In this document: one piece after another, positions 1 through 5,702 of the stretch | Layout: each line of letters starts with the position of its first letter | How positions within the stretch are numbered: the stretch's first letter is position 1 | NCBI GenBank assembly: GCA_016875595.1 | Contig: VGPI01000052.1 | Span: 1-11,307, forward strand | Direction: 5' to 3' | Source of the DNA: Candidatus Cloacimonadota bacterium | GTDB taxonomy: Bacteria; Cloacimonadota; Cloacimonadia; Cloacimonadales; Cloacimonadaceae | DNA: 11,307 bases | Notes under the pieces: model-generated | The model's database searches: none | The model's input: only the letters and a program-made list of their open reading frames with translations | Told to the model about the DNA's origin: nothing | Made by a program: the position numbers and the translations under genes

Positions 1-710
1 CGGATGCTCTCCCCCGTCTCAGCATCGACGAAGATGCTCTCGTGTTTGAACTTAAACTCCTCTTCCTGCAAGTCCTGAATGTGAAAGACGAGGACCTCGT
101 GATGGCGGTTGCGGAAGTGTTTGAGTCCGGAGAGGATCTTTTCCGGCTCATCGAGGAGATCTGAGATGAGGATGACCAAGCTCCGTTTGCGGAGTGACTC
201 TGCGATCTTGTGCAAGACGGGCTGGATGGCGGTCTGCTGGTTGGGTTGTACTTCTAAAAGAACGCGAAAGATCTGGGGCAGATAGGAACGGAACGCCTTG
301 GGTAACAGCATATTGGTGATGGCATCGTTGAAAGTGATCAGTCCGACGGCATCCTTTTGACTCATCATCAACCAGGCAAGGGCAGCGGCGAGTTCCACGG
401 CATAATCGATCTTGGTGCGTTTTCCGGACTGATAAAACATAGAGCCGGAATGGTCAAGGATGATGTAGCAGCGGAGGTTCGTCTCCTCCTCGTAGCGTTT
501 GACGTAATAACGCTCGGTCTTGGCGACGATCTTCCAGTCGATGTCCTTGAGCGATTCGCCGGGATTATACTGCCGGTGGTCACTGAATTCCACGCTGAAA
601 CCGTGATAGGGTGACTGATGCAAGCCGATCAGGAAGCCCTCCACGATCTGATGCGCGGAGAACTGCAGTTTCTTCAGCTTGGCAATGGTCTCTTCGGAAA
701 GGACGGGCAT
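1..710 (-). CDS. DUF58 / von Willebrand A-like protein of the Bat type, 3' end cut by the window edge
   Basis: The frame is open from an ATG at 710 to the window edge with no stop, giving 236 visible residues. The family is usually near 290-300 residues, so perhaps 50-60 C-terminal residues lie outside. The DUF58 signature is clear at residues 41-77, with an R-x-Y-x-P-G-E stretch followed by KDIDWK and TERYYVKRYEEET. A vWA-like fold follows with the MIDAS metal motif D86-H-S-G-S90, a likely third-loop Thr160 (QQTAI) and Asp184 (LISDLLD). All metal-binding positions look intact. No signal peptide or membrane helix is visible, so it is probably cytoplasmic or peripheral. In Bacteroidota such genes sit with MoxR-type ATPases and BatA/BatB proteins, implicated in stress tolerance and chaperone-like metal-dependent interactions. 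Those partners would lie beyond the left edge. The start shares one base with the stop of the upstream gene (TGATG), indicating translational coupling. Identification as DUF58 is confident; the exact role is not known. Confidence 0.9.
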   Translation of the reverse strand, partial: MPVLSEETIAKLKKLQFSAHQIVEGFLIGLHQSPYHGFSVEFSDHRQYNPGESLKDIDWKIVAKTERYYVKRYEEETNLRCYIILDHSGSMFYQSGKRTKIDYAVELAAALAWLMMSQKDAVGLITFNDAITNMLLPKAFRSYLPQIFRVLLEVQPNQQTAIQPVLHKIAESLRKRSLVILISDLLDEPEKILSGLKHFRNRHHEVLVFHIQDLQEEEFKFKHESIFVDAETGESI

Positions 711-907
711 CAATCTTCTTTCCGGCGGATCAGCAGCGCCAATGGAATGACCACGATATAGGCAACGGTCAAAAGGAGCGGTGATAGCGTTATATCATTG
801 ACGGACATGATGATGTAACCGGTGGTAATCATCAGTGTGGCAACTGCCAACAGGATATAATTGATCCGGCTCAGGTGCAAACGGTCTTTTTCGTCTTTCT
901 TGGGCAT
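710..907 (-). CDS. small two-helix membrane protein, DUF3098-like, first gene of the DUF58 operon
   Basis: This is a 65-residue protein with a charged N-terminus (MPKKDEKDR), two hydrophobic helices at about residues 16-36 and 41-60, and a basic tail RRKED. The N-x-Y-I-L start of helix 1 and the short ITLSPLLL turn into helix 2 resemble small DUF3098-type inner-membrane proteins of Bacteroidota. That resemblance is from memory and is weak. The start is well supported by a near-perfect Shine-Dalgarno sequence, AAGGAGGA (plus-strand 911-918), three bases before the ATG. Its TGA stop overlaps the ATG of the DUF58 gene by one base, so the two are coupled. The two conserved-looking helices and the strong ribosome site argue that it is real. 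A role as a membrane partner of the DUF58/MoxR system is inference from position only. Confidence 0.75.
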   Translation of the reverse strand: MPKKDEKDRLHLSRINYILLAVATLMITTGYIIMSVNDITLSPLLLTVAYIVVIPLALLIRRKED

Positions 908-933
908 TTATCCTCCTTGGTAAAGAGTGTTTT

Positions 934-966
934 TTATCATGCTCCTGAATCCATGGATTTTGTCAA
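934..966 (-). promoter_or_regulatory. weak candidate promoter for the minus-strand small protein/DUF58 operon
   Basis: On the minus strand a perfect -35 box TTGACA (plus 961-966) is followed by TGATAA (plus 934-939) as the nearest -10-like hexamer. The 21-base spacing is longer than the usual 16-18, so this is tentative. The -35 box lies inside the left arm of the inverted repeat at 958-982. No better pair was found between the gene and that repeat. Confidence 0.25.
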
Positions 967-982
967 TTCATTTGTGACAAAA
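958..982. repeat. perfect inverted repeat, candidate operator in the divergent intergenic region
   Basis: Two perfect 8-base arms, TTTTGTCA (958-965) and TGACAAAA (975-982), are separated by nine bases. The symmetry and its position 51 bases upstream of the left operon suggest a dimeric regulator's binding site. There is no T-run suitable for a terminator. The left arm contains the complement of a TTGACA box for the minus-strand gene. The core TTGTCA/TGACAA also occurs upstream of the TetR-family gene in this window. An operator function is inferred. Confidence 0.45.
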
Positions 983-1030
983 CGCCTCCATAATTGCATC
1001 CCTGATCCGTCGCATCCGCCCGAGCAATGT

Positions 1031-1084
1031 AACTGTTCGTATTCTAACGGTTCAGGGAGTGTGATCAGTTGCGTTCTCACCCCC
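1031..1084. repeat. two imperfect hairpin-forming repeats in the leader of the M1 peptidase gene
   Basis: The first is AACTGTT (1031-1037) facing AACGGTT (1046-1052), seven pairs including one G-T wobble around an eight-base loop. The second is GGGAGTGTGA (1055-1064) facing TCTCACCCCC (1075-1084), eight matches of ten around a ten-base loop. They are adjacent, lie 70-120 bases before the start codon, and have no T-tract. They could be leader structures or operators, or chance. No known riboswitch pattern was recognised. Confidence 0.2.
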
Positions 1085-1153
1085 CTCGAAAAGGAAAATG
1101 GTCTTGATTTTGCATGTGAAATAAAAGCAGATAACTAAAATGAGGAGTGGATC

Positions 1154-4075
1154 ATGACAAACTCCGGGAAGCTGGTGATTCTGATAGTGATTCTGAGTGC
1201 GGTGCTGAGCTTGGCGGCATGGGCCGATCCCAATACCATGCTCAAGAGCCGGAAAGACAACTGGTCGCAACAGGAACTCAAAGCCGAGAGCTGGTGGCGC
1301 TGGACGCAAAGCAAGGCGGACTCCGTCACGGGTTTTGACATAACCAAATATGAGATCACGCTCACGATCGATGATGTGGCGCGTACTGTCAGTGGTAACG
1401 TTAAAGCCACCGTTCTTGCCGAAGAGAGTTTGAGCGCCATCCAGTATAATCTGATCGCATTGACCGTCTCCGAGGTGCGGGTAAATAACCAGCCAATGGC
1501 ATTTACGCATCAGAACGGCATTATCAACATCCCGCTCAATATTGCAGCTGGACAGCAATTTACAACGCAGGTCTTCTATCATGGCTCTCCGCAACTCAGC
1601 GCCAATCTCTATTCCATCGGGATGTATTTTAGTGCGAGTTACGTGTTTACGATCTCCGATCCCGATGCCGGCAGGCAGTGGTGGCCCTGTTATGATTATC
1701 CTTGGGACAAGGCGATCGTCGATCTGCATATCACGATGCGCTCGGACTGGAAAGTGGCTGCTAATGGGATTCGCACCGGCATTGTCGATAATGGCAACGG
1801 TACTCACACCACGCATTGGCTCGGTAGTAATCCGATGACCACCTATCTGGTTTGTCTGCATGCCGCTGCGTATGTGGAGATCAATCAGAACGCCGGCGAT
1901 ATCCCGATCCAAAGTTTCGTCTATCAACATCAATATAGTAATGCCGTGAACGACTTTATCCAGGTGCCGGCGATGGTCGATTACTTTAGCGGTCTCTTTG
2001 GCGACTATCCCTTTGAAAAATATGGACATGCCATCGTTAATATGAGCACCTATGCGGCGATGGAACATCAGACCATGACCTCACTGGGCTTCCAATTGAT
2101 CCCGGGCAACGGGGCAGGTGAACTGGTTATCGCCCATGAACTTGCGCACCAATGGTATGGGGATAGCGTTTCCTTTCTCACCTTCAAGGATGTCTGGCTT
2201 TCCGAGGGCTTTGCCACCTACTCGGAACATCTCTGGGTCGATAAACGCTGGGGCTGGCAGACAGCGGTAGCTTATGTCCTTTCCAGTTATCATCAGTATT
2301 ATCTGAACTGGGAGGCGGCAAATGGTCCGCGCATCATCTATAATCCCTCATTTTACAATTACTTCACTCCTCCGTCCTACGAAAAGGCCGCATCGGTTCT
2401 GCACATGCTCCGCCTGAAGGTGGGCGATGCTATCTTCTTTGACATTCTGCAGACCTATTACACTACCTATCATAATCATAACTCCATTACAGCAGAGTTT
2501 CAGGCGATCGCGGAACAACTGAGCGGACAGGATCTGAATCAGTTCTTCTATCAGTGGATCTACTGCGCCGGGATACCGGAATTGCGATATATGGTGATGA
2601 GCAAACCGGATCCACCTCAGGTGAAGGTGATCGGCAAGACGCTGTCGAATACGGCTACACCCTTTACGATCGACTTTCCGATCCGGCTAAATCATGCTTC
2701 CGGAAGTGATTCACTGTTGTTGATCGCCAGTCCTCAAGGTCATGCTAATATCATTGACCTGGCTCAGGTTACCGGTAATGAGACGGTGGTGGCTGATCCG
2801 AATAATTGGGTGCTCCTGCGTCAGAAGCAAAGTACTGTTCCCGTTCTGGCACACTGTATGCCCACCAACGGTGCGGTGCTTCTGTCTTGGGATCCGTTGA
2901 CCGCGCTGGGCAACATCACCGGCTATCGGGTCTATCGTCGTCCTGCCGGCACGGGTGCTTGGACACAGATCGCCTTTACCGCAGGTGACGGGTGGCTCGA
3001 TGAAACCGTAACCAATGGAACGACTTATGATTATGCCATCGCGGGGGTGGACGATGCGGGCTTTGCCACGCAAAGATCGGTAGCGCTTTCCGCCACGCCA
3101 CAGGCATTTACTTTTACGCATAATCTCTTGGTGGTGGACGAAACCCGGGACGGAAACGGCAATGCCATCAGCCCGACCGATCAGATGGTGGATGACTTTT
3201 ACCGGGACGCCCTGGCTGGTTATGGTTTTGATGAATGGAATCTTGCTACTCAAGGTCTGCCGGCACTGACGCAACTGGGGCGATATAAAGTGATCCTGTA
3301 TCATGACGATGATTTCACCAATCAGTACATCAGCGATGCTCTTAACCTTTGGGGTGGATATCTGATGGGTGGCGGTAAAATGCTCATCTCCGGATGGAAG
3401 ACGGCTGGTGAACTGGATAATGCTTTCCGACAACGCTTTACTCCGGGAATTAGTATCCTTTTTGACAACGGAGCAAACCTGATCAGCGCTAGTTCTGATC
3501 TACTGCCCGACCTCTATCCCGATCCGGCAAAACTGGCGGCTGCCTGGAGTGGACGGTTGCCGATGGTGCATACCTTTACCGGAGCGCAATATTCTCTTTA
3601 TCAAGCGGTTATGACGGATGGAAGCAACGGTAGTGGACAAAGCGCTGCCTTCCGGAGCGATTATGATAATGGTGGTTCACTGGTTCTGTTTGGTTTTCCG
3701 CTCTACTTTATGCAGGCGGATGGGGTCTATCCCGCTCTGCGCAATATCCTGGTCTCGCTCAATCCGGCTCTGCCGGTAGCTCCGGATGATGCTCCGCCGG
3801 CTGTCTTCAATTTGAGCTGCTATCCCAATCCCTTTGCCGGATCCATCCGATTAGTGATCGAGAAAGGTGTTGGCGAATACGCTGAAATTGCGGTCTATAA
3901 TCTACGGGGGCAGTTGGTTACGGAGTTCGCGATTGATCCCACCAAGGGCAGGGAGATAATCCAATGGGACGGCAGAGATGACCAGCGCAAGCGAATAGCG
4001 CAAGGGATCTATCTGCTGCGTCTCTCTGGAAAAGACCGGTCTCTGACTCGGAAAATACTGTATCTGAATCAATAG
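1154..4075 (+). CDS. secreted M1-family zinc metallopeptidase with C-terminal sorting domain
   Basis: This 973-residue protein is predicted to cleave N-terminal amino acids from peptides outside the cytoplasm. Residues 1-24 form a signal peptide with an A-W-A cleavage site before Asp25. An M1 N-terminal beta domain follows (about 45-230). The catalytic domain carries the exopeptidase-loop variant AAMEH (301-305), the zinc motif HELAH (328-332), the third ligand Glu351 in WLSEGFATY, and the probable transition-state Tyr409 in YEKA. The typical FFYQWI...GIPEL segment closes the peptidase part. Added to the usual M1 body are a fibronectin type III-like domain (about 566-655) and a Rossmann/ThuA-like alpha-beta domain (about 656-870), which starts with a hydrophobic strand ending in Asp (NLLVVDE). 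A final domain of about 85 residues begins at YPNPF (890-894) and resembles FlgD-like/type IX secretion sorting domains. The start is supported by GAGGAG six bases upstream. The exonuclease gene follows after nine bases, so they are probably co-transcribed. The substrate is unknown. Confidence 0.9.
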   Translation: MTNSGKLVILIVILSAVLSLAAWADPNTMLKSRKDNWSQQELKAESWWRWTQSKADSVTGFDITKYEITLTIDDVARTVSGNVKATVLAEESLSAIQYNLIALTVSEVRVNNQPMAFTHQNGIINIPLNIAAGQQFTTQVFYHGSPQLSANLYSIGMYFSASYVFTISDPDAGRQWWPCYDYPWDKAIVDLHITMRSDWKVAANGIRTGIVDNGNGTHTTHWLGSNPMTTYLVCLHAAAYVEINQNAGDIPIQSFVYQHQYSNAVNDFIQVPAMVDYFSGLFGDYPFEKYGHAIVNMSTYAAMEHQTMTSLGFQLIPGNGAGELVIAHELAHQWYGDSVSFLTFKDVWLSEGFATYSEHLWVDKRWGWQTAVAYVLSSYHQYYLNWEAANGPRIIYNPSFYNYFTPPSYEKAASVLHMLRLKVGDAIFFDILQTYYTTYHNHNSITAEFQAIAEQLSGQDLNQFFYQWIYCAGIPELRYMVMSKPDPPQVKVIGKTLSNTATPFTIDFPIRLNHASGSDSLLLIASPQGHANIIDLAQVTGNETVVADPNNWVLLRQKQSTVPVLAHCMPTNGAVLLSWDPLTALGNITGYRVYRRPAGTGAWTQIAFTAGDGWLDETVTNGTTYDYAIAGVDDAGFATQRSVALSATPQAFTFTHNLLVVDETRDGNGNAISPTDQMVDDFYRDALAGYGFDEWNLATQGLPALTQLGRYKVILYHDDDFTNQYISDALNLWGGYLMGGGKMLISGWKTAGELDNAFRQRFTPGISILFDNGANLISASSDLLPDLYPDPAKLAAAWSGRLPMVHTFTGAQYSLYQAVMTDGSNGSGQSAAFRSDYDNGGSLVLFGFPLYFMQADGVYPALRNILVSLNPALPVAPDDAPPAVFNLSCYPNPFAGSIRLVIEKGVGEYAEIAVYNLRGQLVTEFAIDPTKGREIIQWDGRDDQRKRIAQGIYLLRLSGKDRSLTRKILYLNQ

Positions 4076-4084
4076 AGGTTAGAT

Positions 4085-4855
4085 ATGAAATTGCTGTTGT
4101 GGTCGTGGAACGTCAATGGGCTTCGGGCTGTATTGAACAAGGATTTCATCCGCGTGATCGAGCGGGAAAAGCCGGATATCCTGGGACTGCAAGAGACCAA
4201 ACTCCAAGAACATCAGATCCCGGAGGAATTGTCTGCACTTTCGGATTATGACGTATATTGGTCACATGCGGAAAGGAAGGGTTATTCCGGCACAGCTTTA
4301 TTCTCGGGGATCAGCCCCATCTCAATACGCTATGACTTTGGTGTTCCCGAGTTTGATCATGAAGGCAGGATCATCATTGCCGAGTATCCTGGGTTCATCC
4401 TTTACAATATCTACTTCCCCAATGGGCAGATGAGCGGTGAGCGGCTGGATTATAAACTCCGCTTTTATGAGCAATGTCTGATTGAGATGGAACAAAGCAG
4501 GCAAAGCGGAAAGATGGTGATTGTCACCGGTGACTACAATACCGCTCATAAGCCGATCGACCTCGCTACTCCCAAAGAAAATGAGAAGTACTCCGGTTTC
4601 CTGCCGATCGAACGGGCATGGTTAGATAAGATCGTGGAATATGGCTGGGTGGATACCTTCCGCCGGTTCAATCAATCCCCCGATGAATACTCCTGGTGGA
4701 GCTATCGCACCGGAGCCCGTCCCCGCAATATCGGCTGGCGCATCGATTACTTCTTCGTCAATAGCGAATACTCCGACAAAGTTATATCAGCCGGCATCAG
4801 ACAAGATATCATGGGTAGCGACCACTGTCCGGTTTATCTCGAGATCGCAGTTTAG
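4085..4855 (+). CDS. xth: exodeoxyribonuclease III / class II AP endonuclease (ExoA type)
   Basis: This 256-residue enzyme should cut DNA at the 5' side of abasic sites and remove 3'-blocking groups during base-excision repair, in the cytoplasm. All hallmark residues of the exonuclease-endonuclease-phosphatase fold are visible: Asn9 (WNVNGLRA), metal ligand Glu37 (LQETK), Tyr110 (YNIYFPNG), Asp150 and Asn152 (TGDYN), Asp221 (GWRIDYFF), and Asp246-His247 (GSDHCPV). The SWWSYRTGARPRNIGWRIDY-like block and the total length match the Bacillus-type ExoA branch better than the longer forms. A GAGG ribosome site overlaps the stop codon of the peptidase gene nine bases upstream, which suggests co-transcription and perhaps re-initiation. 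A housekeeping repair gene behind a secreted peptidase is probably a positional accident. No obvious terminator hairpin follows the stop. Confidence 0.95.
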   Translation: MKLLLWSWNVNGLRAVLNKDFIRVIEREKPDILGLQETKLQEHQIPEELSALSDYDVYWSHAERKGYSGTALFSGISPISIRYDFGVPEFDHEGRIIIAEYPGFILYNIYFPNGQMSGERLDYKLRFYEQCLIEMEQSRQSGKMVIVTGDYNTAHKPIDLATPKENEKYSGFLPIERAWLDKIVEYGWVDTFRRFNQSPDEYSWWSYRTGARPRNIGWRIDYFFVNSEYSDKVISAGIRQDIMGSDHCPVYLEIAV

Positions 4856-4885
4856 CAGTTCCCAAGGATGATACATTTCATATAT

Positions 4886-4929
4886 TAACAATCATTTAAT
4901 TGTCACCATATAACGAATCTCTTGACAAT
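4886..4929. repeat. additional ACAAT/ATTGT half-sites upstream of the TetR promoter
   Basis: The A/T-rich gap holds ACAAT (4888-4892) facing ATTGT (4899-4903) with a six-base spacer. ATTGTCA (4899-4905) also faces TGACAAT (4923-4929) with a 17-base spacer. These arms repeat the sequence of the outer arms of the adjacent 29-base palindrome. They could be auxiliary operator half-sites. In an A/T-rich region some matches may be chance. Confidence 0.35.
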
Positions 4930-4951
4930 ATGATGACTGTCATACTATTGT
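4922..4951 (+). promoter_or_regulatory. candidate sigma-70-like promoter of the tetR-receptor-lipoprotein operon
   Basis: A perfect -35 hexamer TTGACA (4922-4927) is followed after 18 bases by TATTGT (4946-4951, four of six matches to TATAAT). TACTAT at 4943-4948 is an alternative -10 with 15-base spacing. Transcription would begin near 4958, leaving a leader of about 40 bases before the chosen repressor start. The upstream sequence is rich in A/T. Both boxes are embedded in the palindrome listed separately. Confidence 0.55.
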
Positions 4952-4952
4952 C
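4924..4952. promoter_or_regulatory. 29-base nested palindrome, probable TetR-family operator
   Basis: Around the central base 4938 the sequence has inner arms ATGAC/GTCAT and outer arms GACAATA/TATTGTC. The two sets are separated by unpaired dinucleotides, giving 24 of 28 symmetric positions. The outer arms overlap the -35 and -10 boxes, so a protein bound here would block RNA polymerase. The repressor gene begins 45 bases downstream, and TetR-family proteins bind palindromes of about this size and commonly repress themselves. It lacks a following T-tract and lies upstream of the predicted transcript start, so a terminator role is unlikely. Confidence 0.65.
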
Positions 4953-4988
4953 TGACCATGAGTTTTATATTTGCATAAAGGTTATAGC

Positions 4989-4992
4989 GAGG
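4989..4992 (+). promoter_or_regulatory. ribosome binding site deciding the TetR-family start
   Basis: GAGG lies five bases before the ATG at 4998. It is only two bases before the ATG at 4995, which is too close. The more upstream in-frame TTG at 4971 has no ribosome site and would leave only a very short leader from the predicted promoter. Confidence 0.6.
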
Positions 4993-4997
4993 TAATG

Positions 4998-5702
4998 ATG
5001 GGAATACAGGAACGCAAGCAGCGGGAACGAGAGCAGCGCCGCACAGCGATCATCAATACAGCGATGAGGATCTTTCTGAAGAAGGGTCTGGCTGATACAA
5101 CCATGGAGGAGATCGCAGCAAAGGCAGAATACAGCAAGGCGACCTTATATCTGTATTTTAAGAACAAAGAAGAGCTCCTGAGCGTCACGATCATACTGGT
5201 ATTGAAGCAGTTCATCGCCGTTCTCGAGGAGCATCAGTCCAGGGCAGGGAATCTGGAGAAACGAATCAAGTCGATCGGCGAGGCATATCTCGACTTCTAC
5301 GATCGGTTTCCGGGGCACTTTAAGCTGCTGAACTCGATGAATCCCATTGAGGACTTTGACTTCAGCAAAAACGAGGGCTGTTTGGAACTGATTGCCATGA
5401 ACAGACAGGTCTGGGAAGTGGTCTGCCGTCCGATCGTAGAGGCAATCCGCAGCGGAATCCTGGAATCGGATACCGATCCCCTGGAGATCGGGGTTATGTT
5501 GTGGACCGGGAGTACGGGCATATTAAATTTGCACAGCCACCTCAAACATTCAGGACCTCACAGGGTGGAACTGCCGGAAGAGCATAGAAACAGTGAGTTA
5601 TCCAGGATAAGCCAGCTTGATTATCACAAGATGGTTCTACATCTTGGTGATGCAGTTATCAGTTCAGTAAGAAAGACCGGATTTAGAGGATGGGGAAGAT
5701 GA
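4998..5702 (+). CDS. TetR/AcrR-family transcriptional regulator
   Basis: This 234-residue protein is predicted to be a cytoplasmic, homodimeric DNA-binding repressor released by a small ligand. A charged N-terminal helix (QERKQREREQRR) precedes the family helix-turn-helix. That module runs from AIINTAMRIFLKKG through TTMEEIAAKAEYSKATLYLYF, with recognition helix around residues 45-55. The remaining 170 or so residues are a helical ligand and dimerisation domain that I cannot assign to a ligand class. The ATG at 4998 was preferred over ATG 4995 and TTG 4971 because of GAGG spacing. The 3' end overlaps the start of the outer-membrane receptor gene (ATGA), so regulator and receptor are translationally coupled. 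The palindrome over its own promoter suggests autorepression. What it senses is unknown; the receptor's substrate is the obvious candidate. Confidence 0.9.
   Translation: MGIQERKQREREQRRTAIINTAMRIFLKKGLADTTMEEIAAKAEYSKATLYLYFKNKEELLSVTIILVLKQFIAVLEEHQSRAGNLEKRIKSIGEAYLDFYDRFPGHFKLLNSMNPIEDFDFSKNEGCLELIAMNRQVWEVVCRPIVEAIRSGILESDTDPLEIGVMLWTGSTGILNLHSHLKHSGPHRVELPEEHRNSELSRISQLDYHKMVLHLGDAVISSVRKTGFRGWGR
5686..5690 (+). promoter_or_regulatory. ribosome binding site deciding the receptor start
   Basis: GAGGA lies eight bases before the ATG at 5699. The alternative in-frame ATG at 5690 overlaps this site and would have no usable spacing. It lies within the coding end of the regulator gene. Confidence 0.55.

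Noticed and set aside
967..994. A plus-strand promoter for the M1 gene, TTCATT with CATAAT at 16-base spacing
   Set aside because: The -10 is good but the -35 matches only three of six positions, and the leader would be about 150 bases. Not strong enough to list as a feature.
875..1138. An 87-codon GTG-initiated plus-strand reading frame across the left intergenic region
   Set aside because: It has no ribosome site, runs antisense over the start of the small membrane-protein gene and through the inverted repeat, and its composition (Cys, Ser, Asn, His-rich, no domain) looks like non-coding translation.
1052..2068. A 338-codon minus-strand open frame
   Set aside because: It lies almost entirely antisense within the M1 peptidase gene, whose signal peptide and domain content are unmistakable. 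It shows no recognisable domain and reflects codon bias in the opposite strand.
2711..3433. A 240-codon minus-strand open frame
   Set aside because: It is antisense to the fibronectin-like and Rossmann-like parts of the peptidase, with low-complexity basic translation and no recognisable motif.
4924..4952. Reading the palindrome as the transcription terminator of the exonuclease gene
   Set aside because: No T-tract follows the second arm, the symmetric arms are A/T-rich and interrupted, and the arms coincide with promoter boxes of the next gene.
4971..4997. A nine-codon-longer TTG start for the TetR-family gene
   Set aside because: There is no ribosome site before the TTG and the predicted leader would be about 13 bases. 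GAGG is well placed for the ATG at 4998, which starts a normal family N-terminus.
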